A stretch of DNA of 31,381 nucleotides from JASEHD01 sp964471945. Lineage in GTDB: Bacteria > Bacteroidota > Ignavibacteria > UBA10030 > SZUA-254. The translations under genes were made by a program, and so were the position numbers. Positions 24,328-31,381 of the stretch are shown piece after piece (within the stretch, counting starts at the first letter, position 1; the number at the start of each line of letters is the position of its first letter). The stretch is from the NCBI GenBank assembly GCA_964471945.1, contig CAYYIJ010000018.1, positions 1-31,381 on the forward strand, written 5' to 3'. The notes under the pieces are model-generated. The model did no database searches, had not been told where the DNA came from, and saw only the letters and a list, made by a program, of their open reading frames with translations.

Positions 24328-24400
24328 TGGAGCTGATCGGGATCGAACCGACGACCTCCTCGTTGCGAACGAGGCGCTCTCCCAACTGAGCTACAGCCCC
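24328..24400 (-). tRNA. tRNA-Ala (anticodon CGC)
   Basis: A 73-base cloverleaf on the minus strand. The acceptor pairs GGGGCTG with CAGCTCC, including the G3:U70 wobble that is the alanine identity element. The anticodon arm is CCTCG, loop TTCGCAA, CGAGG, giving anticodon CGC (codon GCG). The T arm contains GGTTCGATCCC. The discriminator is A and CCA is not encoded, so the tail must be added afterwards. Confidence 0.96.
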
Positions 24401-24425
24401 TAAAAAGATTTTAGATTTCAGATTT

Positions 24426-24454
24426 AATATATGAAGATTGATGTAAGGAATCAA
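24426..24454 (-). promoter_or_regulatory. Predicted promoter of tRNA-Ala
   Basis: On the minus strand TTGATT (24449-24454), a 17-base spacer and TATATT (24426-24431) place a start near 24418, about 18 bases before the tRNA 5' end. The same -35 and -10 hexamers occur before groES. Confidence 0.55.
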
Positions 24455-24545
24455 CTTAAAACTTGTTTTAAAAGCTTTTCTCAAATCAACAGTATCGAGA
24501 TTAAACTTACTGCTTTTAATTCGCACTTGCGTCAGGATGGGAAAA

Positions 24546-24584
24546 TTAAAAACCCCCAGCCGATTACTGACCAGGGGTTCTTAA
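24546..24584 (-). terminator. Rho-independent terminator of groEL
   Basis: Read on the minus strand, AACCCCTGG and the matching GGCTGGGGGTT form a stem around a short loop, followed by TTTTTAATTTT. It lies about 20 bases after the groEL stop and closes the groESL transcript before the tRNA promoter. Confidence 0.75.
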
Positions 24585-24604
24585 TTACTTACTTGTATAT
24601 CTTC

Positions 24605-26242
24605 TTAGTACATATCACCCATACCGCCGCCGTGGGGCATTGGAGGCATTGGTTTTTCTTTCTCTGGTTTTTCAACGACCGTTGCCTCGGTAGTTAAGAG
24701 AAGTCCGGCAATGCTTGCCGCATTTTCTAAAGCAATGCGTGTTACTTTTGTCGGATCGATAACACCAGTTTGGATAAGGTTTTCATACTTTTCCGTTTGT
24801 GCGTTGAATCCATAATCATCTTTACCTTCTTTGACTTTATTGACGATTACGGAACCCTCTAAACCAGCATTATTAACAATCCAACGAATCGGTTCTTCAA
24901 GCGATTTGCGGATGATCTCAATACCAATTTTCTGATCTTCGTTTTCGGTTTTCAGACCATCAAGTTTCGGAGCAACGCGAATATATGCAACTCCCCCGCC
25001 TGGGACAATACCTTCTTCTACCGCTGCGCGTGTAGCATGGAGAGCATCTTCAACACGAGCTTTCTTTTCTTTCATCTCAACCTCGGTTGAAGCGCCAACC
25101 TTCAATACTGCAACACCACCCGAGAGTTTTGCAAGCCGCTCTTGAAGTTTCTCTTTGTCATAGTCCGATGTCGTTTTATCAATCTGAGATTTAATCTCGT
25201 TAATTCGTTTCTTGATATCTTCTTTCTTACCAGCACCTTCAACGAGGGTTGTATTATCCTTATCGATCGTAACTTTTTTTGCCGTGCCCATGTAAGAAAG
25301 CTGGGTATTCTCGAGCTTGAATCCTTTTTCATCAGATATTACAGTACCGCCGGTAAGTACCGCGATATCTTCAAGCATAGCTTTGCGACGATCACCAAAT
25401 CCGGGCGCTTTAACTGAGGCAACTTTCAGAGTACCACGGAGTTTATTCACAACAAGTGTTGCGAGAGCTTCGCCTTCTACTTCTTCAGCGATGATTAGAA
25501 TTGACCGACCAGCTTGTGCAATTTTTTCTAAAATTGGAAGCAAATCTTTCATCACACTGATTTTCTTATCATGAATAAGAATGTATGGATCGTCTAATTT
25601 CGTTTCCATTGTATCAGCATCGGTAACAAAATAGGGAGATAGGTAACCGCGATCGAACTGCATTCCCTCTACCCATTCCACAGTTGTTTCTGTACCTTTT
25701 GCTTCTTCGACTGTGATTACACCATCTTTTCCAACTTTTTCCATTGCATTCGCTATTAGCTCACCAATTGTGCGATCGTTGTTGGCAGAGATTGAACCAA
25801 CCTGAGCAATCTTCTGTTTGTCGTCACCAACAGTTTTACTAATTTTCTTAAGTTCCTCAACTACTTTTACTACGGCAATTTCGATTCCTCTTTTAAGGTC
25901 CATCGGATTTGCACCGGAGGTGACATTTTTCATCCCTTCACGGACTATTGCCTGAGCTAGTACAGTGGCTGTCGTTGTTCCGTCACCAGCAACATCGGAT
26001 GTTTTACTTGCGACCTCACGAACCATCTGTGCACCCATATTTTCAATTGGGTCTTCGAGCTCAATCTCTTTCGCTACAGTTACACCGTCTTTTGTTATTG
26101 TTGGCGCACCGAATTTCTTATCAAGAACAACATTGCGTCCTTTCGGACCGAGAGTAACCTTCACTGCATCAGCAAGCTTGTCAACGCCCCGCTTTAATGC
26201 AGCACGTGCTTCAGTATCATACGTAATTATTTTAGCACCCAT
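24605..26242 (-). CDS. groEL: Chaperonin GroEL
   Basis: A 545-residue 60-kDa chaperonin subunit that folds proteins in the GroEL-GroES cage. ATP-binding motifs VKVTLGPKGRNVVLDK and VAGDGTTTATVLAQ are near residues 28 and 86, with the GIVPGGGVAY signature near 410, and the C-terminus ends in the short Gly-Met tail GGGMGDMY. The length is standard. AGGAG lies 10 bases before the ATG, and the gene follows groES by about 44 bases. Confidence 0.98.
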   Translation of the reverse strand: MGAKIITYDTEARAALKRGVDKLADAVKVTLGPKGRNVVLDKKFGAPTITKDGVTVAKEIELEDPIENMGAQMVREVASKTSDVAGDGTTTATVLAQAIVREGMKNVTSGANPMDLKRGIEIAVVKVVEELKKISKTVGDDKQKIAQVGSISANNDRTIGELIANAMEKVGKDGVITVEEAKGTETTVEWVEGMQFDRGYLSPYFVTDADTMETKLDDPYILIHDKKISVMKDLLPILEKIAQAGRSILIIAEEVEGEALATLVVNKLRGTLKVASVKAPGFGDRRKAMLEDIAVLTGGTVISDEKGFKLENTQLSYMGTAKKVTIDKDNTTLVEGAGKKEDIKKRINEIKSQIDKTTSDYDKEKLQERLAKLSGGVAVLKVGASTEVEMKEKKARVEDALHATRAAVEEGIVPGGGVAYIRVAPKLDGLKTENEDQKIGIEIIRKSLEEPIRWIVNNAGLEGSVIVNKVKEGKDDYGFNAQTEKYENLIQTGVIDPTKVTRIALENAASIAGLLLTTEATVVEKPEKEKPMPPMPHGGGMGDMY

Positions 26243-26286
26243 AAATTTTTAACTCCTATAAAATTATTATGATTAATATTCAACAT

Positions 26287-26571
26287 TTAAACAACTGCAA
26301 AAACATCTGTCTCTCGCATGATCAAGTACTCTTGACCATCGATTGTGACTTCTGTACCAGAATACTTTCCATACAGTACCTTATCGCCAACTTTGATGTC
26401 CAATGCAATTATTTTTCCATCATCAGCTTTCCGACCAGGACCGACTGCAACAACTTCACCTATTACGGGTTTTTCTTTGGCAGTATCAGGAAGAATGATT
26501 CCCCCTTTTGTCTTCTCCTCAGCGGGAGAAGGTTTGATCACGATTCGATCAGCTAAAGGTTTAATCTTCAT
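26287..26571 (-). CDS. groES: Co-chaperonin GroES
   Basis: A 94-residue GroES: KIKPLADRIVIKPS at the start, the mobile loop KTKGGIILPDTAKEKP, and GDKVLYGKYSGTEV. It caps the GroEL ring. Two in-frame ATGs exist, at 26577 and 26571. AGGAG lies only 2 bases before the first but 8 before the second, and the second gives the family's usual MKIKPL beginning, so I start at 26571. Confidence 0.96.
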   Translation of the reverse strand: MKIKPLADRIVIKPSPAEEKTKGGIILPDTAKEKPVIGEVVAVGPGRKADDGKIIALDIKVGDKVLYGKYSGTEVTIDGQEYLIMRETDVFAVV

Positions 26572-26650
26572 AAACATATCTCCTATAAATTATTAAAAAT
26601 GAATAAATTAAATGAATTCGTTAGAAAAGGTGAAACTTAAAGAAGAATCG

Positions 26651-26667
26651 CACTCTGTTAAAGAGTG
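26651..26667 (-). promoter_or_regulatory. CIRCE-like heat-shock operator before groES
   Basis: CACTCT (26651-26656) and AGAGTG (26662-26667) form an inverted repeat covering the predicted start site. On the minus strand the outer bases include TTAG on one side and GC on the other, recalling the HrcA operator CIRCE (TTAGCACTC-N9-GAGTGCTAA). The core spacing is 7 instead of 9 and the flanks are degenerate. Repression by HrcA is inferred. Confidence 0.5.
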
Positions 26668-26671
26668 TCCT

Positions 26672-26700
26672 AATATAGTAAAATTGTTGTAGAAAATCAA
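26672..26700 (-). promoter_or_regulatory. Predicted promoter of groES-groEL
   Basis: On the minus strand TTGATT (26695-26700), a 17-base spacer and TATATT (26672-26677). The expected start near 26664 falls within the CIRCE-like repeat, the usual geometry for HrcA control. Confidence 0.55.
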
Positions 26701-26717
26701 GAATCCATGGGAAATGA

Positions 26718-27419
26718 TTATCTCGATGATTTAATTCCTGCTGCCCCTTCAATGATGAGCACAAATTCACCTCGAATCGGATGTTGTTTAAAATAATTGA
26801 TAACAACGGAGATTTTTCCTCGGATGGTCTGTTCATACATTTTTGTTAACTCACGGGAAACTGAAATGTTCCTATTCCCAAAATATTGTTTTACTTCCAT
26901 TAGTGTTTTTAGAAGCCGATGAGGTGATTCGTAAAGAATTATTGTTTGAGTCTCGCGGGAAAGTTGCAGCAAATACGATTTCCTTCCTTTTTTAACTGGT
27001 AGAAAACCTACAAATGCAAATCGCTCTGTCGGCAATCCGCTTATGATAAGAGCGGGAAGAAAAGCAACTGAACCCGGGATTACAACGATTGGAATATTTT
27101 CAGTAATAGCAGTGTTTATCATTCTTGATGCTGGATCGGAGATGCCGGGAGTACCTCCCTCCGAAACCAACGCTATAGATGTGCCGGATTTTAATTTTAA
27201 TGTCAACTCAGGAATTCGTTTTGTTTCATTGTAGCTGAAGTAACTGATTATGGCTTTCCGAATATTATAATGATCGAGAAGAATTTTTGTTGTCCGTGTA
27301 TCTTCGGCAGCGATCAAATCTACATCCGAAAGAATATTTATAGCCCTTCGGGAAATATCTTCAAGATTCCCAATAGGCGTGCTAACAATATACAGTGTTC
27401 CCCGCTGAACTATTGTCAT
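26718..27419 (-). CDS. rsmI: 16S rRNA (cytidine1402-2'-O)-methyltransferase
   Basis: A 233-residue tetrapyrrole-methylase-fold enzyme that 2'-O-methylates C1402 in the ribosomal decoding site. LYIVSTPIGNLEDIS near 9-23, IAAEDTRTT near 37-45, ALVSEGGTPGISDPA (usually SDAGTPGISDPG) and IPGSVAFLPALIISGLP are diagnostic. The protein is shorter than E. coli RsmI at the C-terminus, as in many Bacteroidota. Its ATG overlaps the nadE stop in an ATGA, so the two are translationally coupled. Confidence 0.94.
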   Translation of the reverse strand: MTIVQRGTLYIVSTPIGNLEDISRRAINILSDVDLIAAEDTRTTKILLDHYNIRKAIISYFSYNETKRIPELTLKLKSGTSIALVSEGGTPGISDPASRMINTAITENIPIVVIPGSVAFLPALIISGLPTERFAFVGFLPVKKGRKSYLLQLSRETQTIILYESPHRLLKTLMEVKQYFGNRNISVSRELTKMYEQTIRGKISVVINYFKQHPIRGEFVLIIEGAAGIKSSR

Positions 27420-28180
27420 TCGGATATTTTCGCAATACGTGGCAACCTTCTTTTGAATTCATTTTCTCGAATTCTTTTTCTCACTTTCTCAATAAACTCT
27501 TTCTCAAATCCTTCACTGATGAGCTTCTCATCACCATAATTCCGATCAACCATATCATACAGGAGCTTGTCAACATCGTGATATGAAAAACCAAGCTCAC
27601 CTTCATCTGTCTGTCCCGTCCATAGATCGGCGGTTGGTACTTTCTCGATAATATTTTTTGGAACCCCGACCTCTTCGGCCAATCGCCATATTTGTGTTTT
27701 ATACAGATCACCAATAGGATTGATGGCGCAGGCAGTATCGCCGAAAAGCGTGCTGTATCCAAGTAATATTTCAGTTTTATTGCTCGTACCAATCACCAAT
27801 GCATGTTCGCGAGCCGATATATCGTATAATACAATCATCCGTTGACGTGCCAGAATGTTTCCCCTATGAATATTATTTACCTTCGGATATTTAGCGAGAT
27901 AAGCATCCACCATTGGACTGATATCGACCGATTCATAGAGTATATTAAGTTGATTTATTATCGACAAAGCATCTTCGATACTTTGAGGACTACTTGTTTT
28001 ATATGGCAAAATAATTGCTAAAACATTTTCTTTCCCCAGTGCTTCTGTGGTAAGATGCATAACAAGAGCAGAATCGACGCCTCCCGATAGACCAACAACT
28101 CCTTTATGGAAGCCGGCTTTTTTTACCTCATCACGGATGAAATGAACGAGATGATTCTTTATTCTTTCGATAGCAGTCAT
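27416..28180 (-). CDS. nadE: NH3-dependent NAD+ synthetase
   Basis: A 254-residue N-type ATP pyrophosphatase that amidates deamido-NAD+ to NAD+. SGGVDSAL at 32-39 is the ATP loop, and GTSNKTEILLGYSTLFGD and PTADLWTGQTDEGELG are NadE signatures. There is no glutaminase domain, so ammonia is the nitrogen donor. It is the first gene of a two-gene unit with rsmI (4-base overlap). Confidence 0.95.
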   Translation of the reverse strand: MTAIERIKNHLVHFIRDEVKKAGFHKGVVGLSGGVDSALVMHLTTEALGKENVLAIILPYKTSSPQSIEDALSIINQLNILYESVDISPMVDAYLAKYPKVNNIHRGNILARQRMIVLYDISAREHALVIGTSNKTEILLGYSTLFGDTACAINPIGDLYKTQIWRLAEEVGVPKNIIEKVPTADLWTGQTDEGELGFSYHDVDKLLYDMVDRNYGDEKLISEGFEKEFIEKVRKRIRENEFKRRLPRIAKISE

Positions 28181-28221
28181 GCAAATCCAAGATAGTTAAA
28201 ATTAGCTGTGTTTTCAAATTG

Positions 28222-28250
28222 TTGACTTTGGCTTCAAACTTTGGTATGTT
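28222..28250 (+). promoter_or_regulatory. Predicted promoter of the subtilase gene
   Basis: TTGACT (28222-28227), 17 bases, TATGTT (28245-28250). The -10 extended as TATGTTTT also resembles the Bacteroidota TAnnTTTG element. The gene starts 43 bases downstream at 28294. Confidence 0.5.
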
Positions 28251-28293
28251 TTAAACAATAACAACATAAAACCCATTTAAAAAAAGACAATTT

Positions 28294-31176
28294 ATGAAAT
28301 CACTATTCATACTCCTCTGTTTAACATTGTTATCATCTTTTTCTTATTCACAACAACCGGCTAATCTTGGTAAGTTTCTAACAAATTATTATTCACATCT
28401 TCAGGAAAATGAGTCGACCATTATTTTGATATATTTTATCGACAAGGGGAACTCGATGAAATTATTAAAAGGTAATCCAACCCAGATCATTTCTAAACGC
28501 TCACTTCAACGCCGATTAAAAGTAAAAACAATAAATAATGTTATTGATGAACAAGATTTACCTATAGAGCAATCGTATGTCCAAGAGATTTCAAAAAAAG
28601 TTCAAAAGATACGTCATGAATTAAAATGGTTTAATGCCGTTAGTGCATTCGCAACAAAACAACAAATAGAAATAATTCGTCAATTGCCGTTTGTTAAAGA
28701 AGTTGAGCTTGTTGGCAGGTGGAAAAAGAAATCAAACGAGGAAGGCGAGTCGGCTTTCAAAGAAAATATACAAACCAACAAACCGAACGCTGCAAATACG
28801 TTGGATTATGGTACTTCTTTCACGCAAGTAAATCAAATCAACGTTCCCAAAGTTCATGATAAAGGAATATTTGGTCAAGGCGTTATGATTGGTGTGTTTG
28901 ATAATGGTTTTAGAATTTTAAATCATGAATCGTTTACTACGATGAACATTTTTGCGCAATACGATTTCGTTGATCACAAAGTGAGTGTCATCCCAAACAA
29001 CACGCATCCGTCTTTTGGCTCACATGGTGTTAATACACTTTCAACAATAGGGGGCTATAAATCTGGTCAACTTATCGGACCTGCATTTCAAGCGAGCTAC
29101 ATCCTTGCAAGAACAGAAAATGATTCTAGTGAAACACCCATCGAAGAAGATAATTGGGTAAAAGGGATCGAGTGGGCAGACAGCATTGGTGTTGACGTTA
29201 CGAGTACGTCTCTGGGTTATCTTGACTATGACTCACCGTATCCGAGCTGGACTTGGGCTGATATGAATGGAAATACAACGCTTATCACGAAAGCAGCCGA
29301 CAGGGCAGTAAATCTCGGGATTGTTGTTCTTAACTCGGCTGGTAATTCAGGATACAATGCCTCCCGGAACACATTAATAGCCCCCGCAGATGGAGACAGT
29401 GTTATAGCCGTTGGTGCAGTGTATTCTAATGGAACTCGAACCACTTTCAGTTCTATAGGTCCAACCACCGACTCCCCCTCTCGCATTAAACCTGATGTGA
29501 TGGCAATGGGTTCGGGTGTAAAGGTTGCAAGCTCCACAAATCCAACTGGATATGGTACGGCTAGTGGAACATCTTTTTCATGTCCACTTTCTGCCGGTGT
29601 TGCCGCATTAATCCTTTGTGCTAATCCTAATTTGAATCCTATGCAAATCAGAGATGCAATGCGGCAGACCGCAAGCCAAGCTGCAACACCCGACAATTTG
29701 ATGGGTTGGGGTATTATTAATGCTGATAGCGCTATAAAATACTTCGGCGTTTTACCGATGGGACGCATCAGCGGAATGAACTTCAATGACTTGAATTCCA
29801 ACGGTTTCCGCGATGAAAATGAACCACAAATACAGGGTACGAAGGTTCTAATCTCAGGGATATTAAATGATTCAACATATACTGATTCACAAGGCGTATA
29901 TTTATTCGATAGTTTACCTATTGGTAACTATATAATTTCTGTTGAAATCCAATCAGGATGGAAACAAACACAACCATTAGGATCGTATTCGCTTAACCTT
30001 CTTCATCGCGGTGATACATCAGGATTGAACTTTGGAGCTATACATGTATCTGATTCAGGATACAGCTATACCGCAGGATGGAATTTACTATCACTACCTT
30101 ACAAAGTAGTCACCCATGATAAAAACGCAATCTACACGGCTGTTAGTTCGGATATTTTTATCTATCAAGGAAGCTATGCTCCACTTGATACTGTCCCGGA
30201 GAAAATCGGTTACTGGTTGAAATTTAACTCCCCCGGTAGTACAACCATCAATGGAATACAACGGTTACACGATACAATTGATGTCATACCGGGATGGAAC
30301 ATGATTGGCGCACCATCAAAGCCATTATCAATCGACTCGATAATTCAGATACCAGATGAACTTATAGTATCAAATTATTTCGAATACGACAATGGCTACT
30401 CACCGGTTCAATTGATTGCTCCTTATAAAGGTTATTGGATAAAAGCAAAATCAAAGGGGAAGCTTATTTTTAATACATTAACAAACGCAGGCAAAATATC
30501 ATTCGGTGAAAAGACCATTGGAACCCTGCTACCATTCAGCAAAATATCTGTTGAAGATCAGTTCGGGAGCCGCGGTGAATTGTATTTCAGTTTTGATGGA
30601 AGATTTCTTGATAACATAGATTTATTTGAGTTACCACCAATCCCGCCATCTGGTGCTTTTGATGTTCGGTATTCAAATAATTATTCACTTGAAATAGCTG
30701 AACCCGGAAATATCAAGGAATGTGGGATTATTGTTTCCTCAGCTAAATATCCTTTAACATTTAAATGGGATAAGAATGATTCATTTACTTCAACTTCATT
30801 GATAGTGAATGGAGAAGAAATTAAGATGAATGAACAAGGTGAGATTCAAATAGAAAACGAACAAATAGATATCCGCTTAAAATTAAATAAAGTGGCGATG
30901 ACAGAACAACCCTTGAAATTCGCTCTCTATCAAAATTATCCTAATCCATTCAATCCAAAAACAACAATACACTATGATGTCCCGAAAGAATCACACGTTA
31001 CACTCAAAGTGTACAACATGCTCGGACAAGAAGTGGCAGCGTTAGTAAATGATGTAAAGATGGCGGGAAGACATCGAGTTGAATTCGACGTAAACAATCT
31101 TGCGAGCGGTATATATTATTATAGACTCACCTCAGGTTTAATTATTGACGTGAAGAAAATGATAATTTTGCTGTAA
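28294..31176 (+). CDS. Secreted S8 subtilisin-like protease with T9SS C-terminal sorting domain
   Basis: A 960-residue multidomain exoprotein. The signal peptide is residues 1-20. An inhibitor-like propeptide runs to about 150. The S8 catalytic domain (about 170-485) has Asp203 in GVFDNG, His244 in GSHGVN, the oxyanion Asn351 in SAGNSG and Ser427 in SGTSFSCP, so it should be active. A prealbumin/SdrD-B-like module (490-583, FNDLNSNGFRDENEP) follows. Two related modules come next, GWNLLSLP...GYWLKF (595-644) and GWNMIGAP...GYWIKA (667-718). Residues 876-960 form a type A T9SS sorting domain (YQNYPNPFNP, GQEVAAL, ASGIYYYRL). It is exported by Sec, then T9SS, and probably retained on or released from the cell surface. 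It is monocistronic. Confidence 0.93.
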   Translation: MKSLFILLCLTLLSSFSYSQQPANLGKFLTNYYSHLQENESTIILIYFIDKGNSMKLLKGNPTQIISKRSLQRRLKVKTINNVIDEQDLPIEQSYVQEISKKVQKIRHELKWFNAVSAFATKQQIEIIRQLPFVKEVELVGRWKKKSNEEGESAFKENIQTNKPNAANTLDYGTSFTQVNQINVPKVHDKGIFGQGVMIGVFDNGFRILNHESFTTMNIFAQYDFVDHKVSVIPNNTHPSFGSHGVNTLSTIGGYKSGQLIGPAFQASYILARTENDSSETPIEEDNWVKGIEWADSIGVDVTSTSLGYLDYDSPYPSWTWADMNGNTTLITKAADRAVNLGIVVLNSAGNSGYNASRNTLIAPADGDSVIAVGAVYSNGTRTTFSSIGPTTDSPSRIKPDVMAMGSGVKVASSTNPTGYGTASGTSFSCPLSAGVAALILCANPNLNPMQIRDAMRQTASQAATPDNLMGWGIINADSAIKYFGVLPMGRISGMNFNDLNSNGFRDENEPQIQGTKVLISGILNDSTYTDSQGVYLFDSLPIGNYIISVEIQSGWKQTQPLGSYSLNLLHRGDTSGLNFGAIHVSDSGYSYTAGWNLLSLPYKVVTHDKNAIYTAVSSDIFIYQGSYAPLDTVPEKIGYWLKFNSPGSTTINGIQRLHDTIDVIPGWNMIGAPSKPLSIDSIIQIPDELIVSNYFEYDNGYSPVQLIAPYKGYWIKAKSKGKLIFNTLTNAGKISFGEKTIGTLLPFSKISVEDQFGSRGELYFSFDGRFLDNIDLFELPPIPPSGAFDVRYSNNYSLEIAEPGNIKECGIIVSSAKYPLTFKWDKNDSFTSTSLIVNGEEIKMNEQGEIQIENEQIDIRLKLNKVAMTEQPLKFALYQNYPNPFNPKTTIHYDVPKESHVTLKVYNMLGQEVAALVNDVKMAGRHRVEFDVNNLASGIYYYRLTSGLIIDVKKMIILL

Positions 31177-31183
31177 CCAGCCG

Positions 31184-31251
31184 GCGACTCACTTCAAAGT
31201 ATTTATTTACGATTCACTTTTAGTCCAGATTCATGGCTGGAAATGAGTCGC
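31184..31251. repeat. Spaced inverted repeat downstream of the subtilase
   Basis: GCGACTCACTTC (31184-31195) and GAAATGAGTCGC (31240-31251) are complementary at 11 of 12 positions, about 44 bases apart. It lies in the 200-base non-coding tail of the window. It could be an mRNA 3' hairpin or ends of a small element. Confidence 0.4.
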
Positions 31252-31351
31252 ACCTCTATTAGCCTTTAAGTGTGAATAATATCACAAGCCCATTGAGTTA
31301 TGTTGCGGTTCTAATTATTTTTAAGCAGGTTATTAATTAGTGGATTAGTGA

Positions 31352-31381
31352 AAACCCCAGCCAGCGGTGGTTGGGGGTTTT
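31352..31381 (+). terminator. Rho-independent terminator
   Basis: AAAACCCC and GGGGGTTTT form a strong stem with inner CAGCC/GGTTG pairing around AGCGGT, with the T-tract cut by the window end. It probably ends the subtilase transcript. It is symmetric enough to work for a converging gene as well. Confidence 0.65.

Noticed and set aside
24284..24526. Minus-strand 80-codon frame containing GAVAQLGERLVRNEEVVGS
   Set aside because: This is the familiar false translation of a tRNA gene; the region encodes tRNA-Ala.
1..31381. CRISPR array, prophage or rRNA genes
   Set aside because: No regularly spaced repeats, phage structural genes or rRNA segments were seen.

Overview
The window looks like chromosome from an AT-rich member of the Bacteroidota/Ignavibacteriota (Chlorobi) side of the tree. 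The strongest sign is the 960-residue subtilase at the right end. It finishes in a type IX secretion C-terminal sorting domain of the form common in Ignavibacteria (QNYPNPFNP, then a GQEVA motif and a closing ASGIYYYRL segment). A TonB-dependent receptor supports a Gram-negative, didermic cell. Several promoters read as TTGAnn-N17-TATATT-like. Most of the window is core chromosome, interrupted by a small restriction-modification insert and a toxin-antitoxin pair.

Layout. (1) 45-5507, minus strand: a tightly packed five-gene operon. In transcription order it encodes a KamA-family radical SAM aminomutase, the two subunits of a 3-oxoadipate-type CoA-transferase, a class III beta-amino-acid-type transaminase and a 3-oxoadipyl-CoA-type thiolase. 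(2) 5508-6117: about 600 bases without an intact gene, holding the operon promoter, a decayed-looking minus-strand ORF, a hairpin and one side of a repeat pair. (3) 6118-8126: DNA adenine methyltransferase plus overlapping restriction endonuclease, with the partner repeats on the other side. (4) 8314-12070, plus strand: a GT87-type membrane glycosyltransferase, LemA and two TPM-domain proteins. (5) 12076-12607: MazF-type toxin with its antitoxin. (6) 12675-14114: a PLP-dependent group II decarboxylase. (7) 14143-24274, minus strand: a DUF167 protein, PurC, a stand-alone AdhE-type acylating aldehyde dehydrogenase, Aat, a TonB-dependent receptor, IspE, an M2-type metallopeptidase lipoprotein and a YyaL-type thioredoxin-fold protein. 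(8) 24328-28180, minus strand: tRNA-Ala(CGC), groEL, groES with a CIRCE-like operator, rsmI and nadE. (9) 28294-31176: the secreted subtilase, followed by a terminator.

The main discovery candidate is the first operon. Its five enzymes can be joined into one unbroken route: 2-aminoadipate to 3-aminoadipate (radical SAM 2,3-aminomutase), to 3-oxoadipate (beta-transaminase), to 3-oxoadipyl-CoA (CoA-transferase), to acetyl-CoA plus succinyl-CoA (thiolase). The aminomutase is not a normal lysine 2,3-aminomutase. The two aspartates that hold the lysine side-chain ammonium are replaced by Arg401 and Thr438, while the Fe-S, PLP and alpha-carboxylate residues are kept, which predicts an acidic side chain. 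I do not know of a described pathway that breaks down 2-aminoadipate, and hence lysine, this way. The pathway is inferred from sequence and gene order; nothing here proves the substrate.
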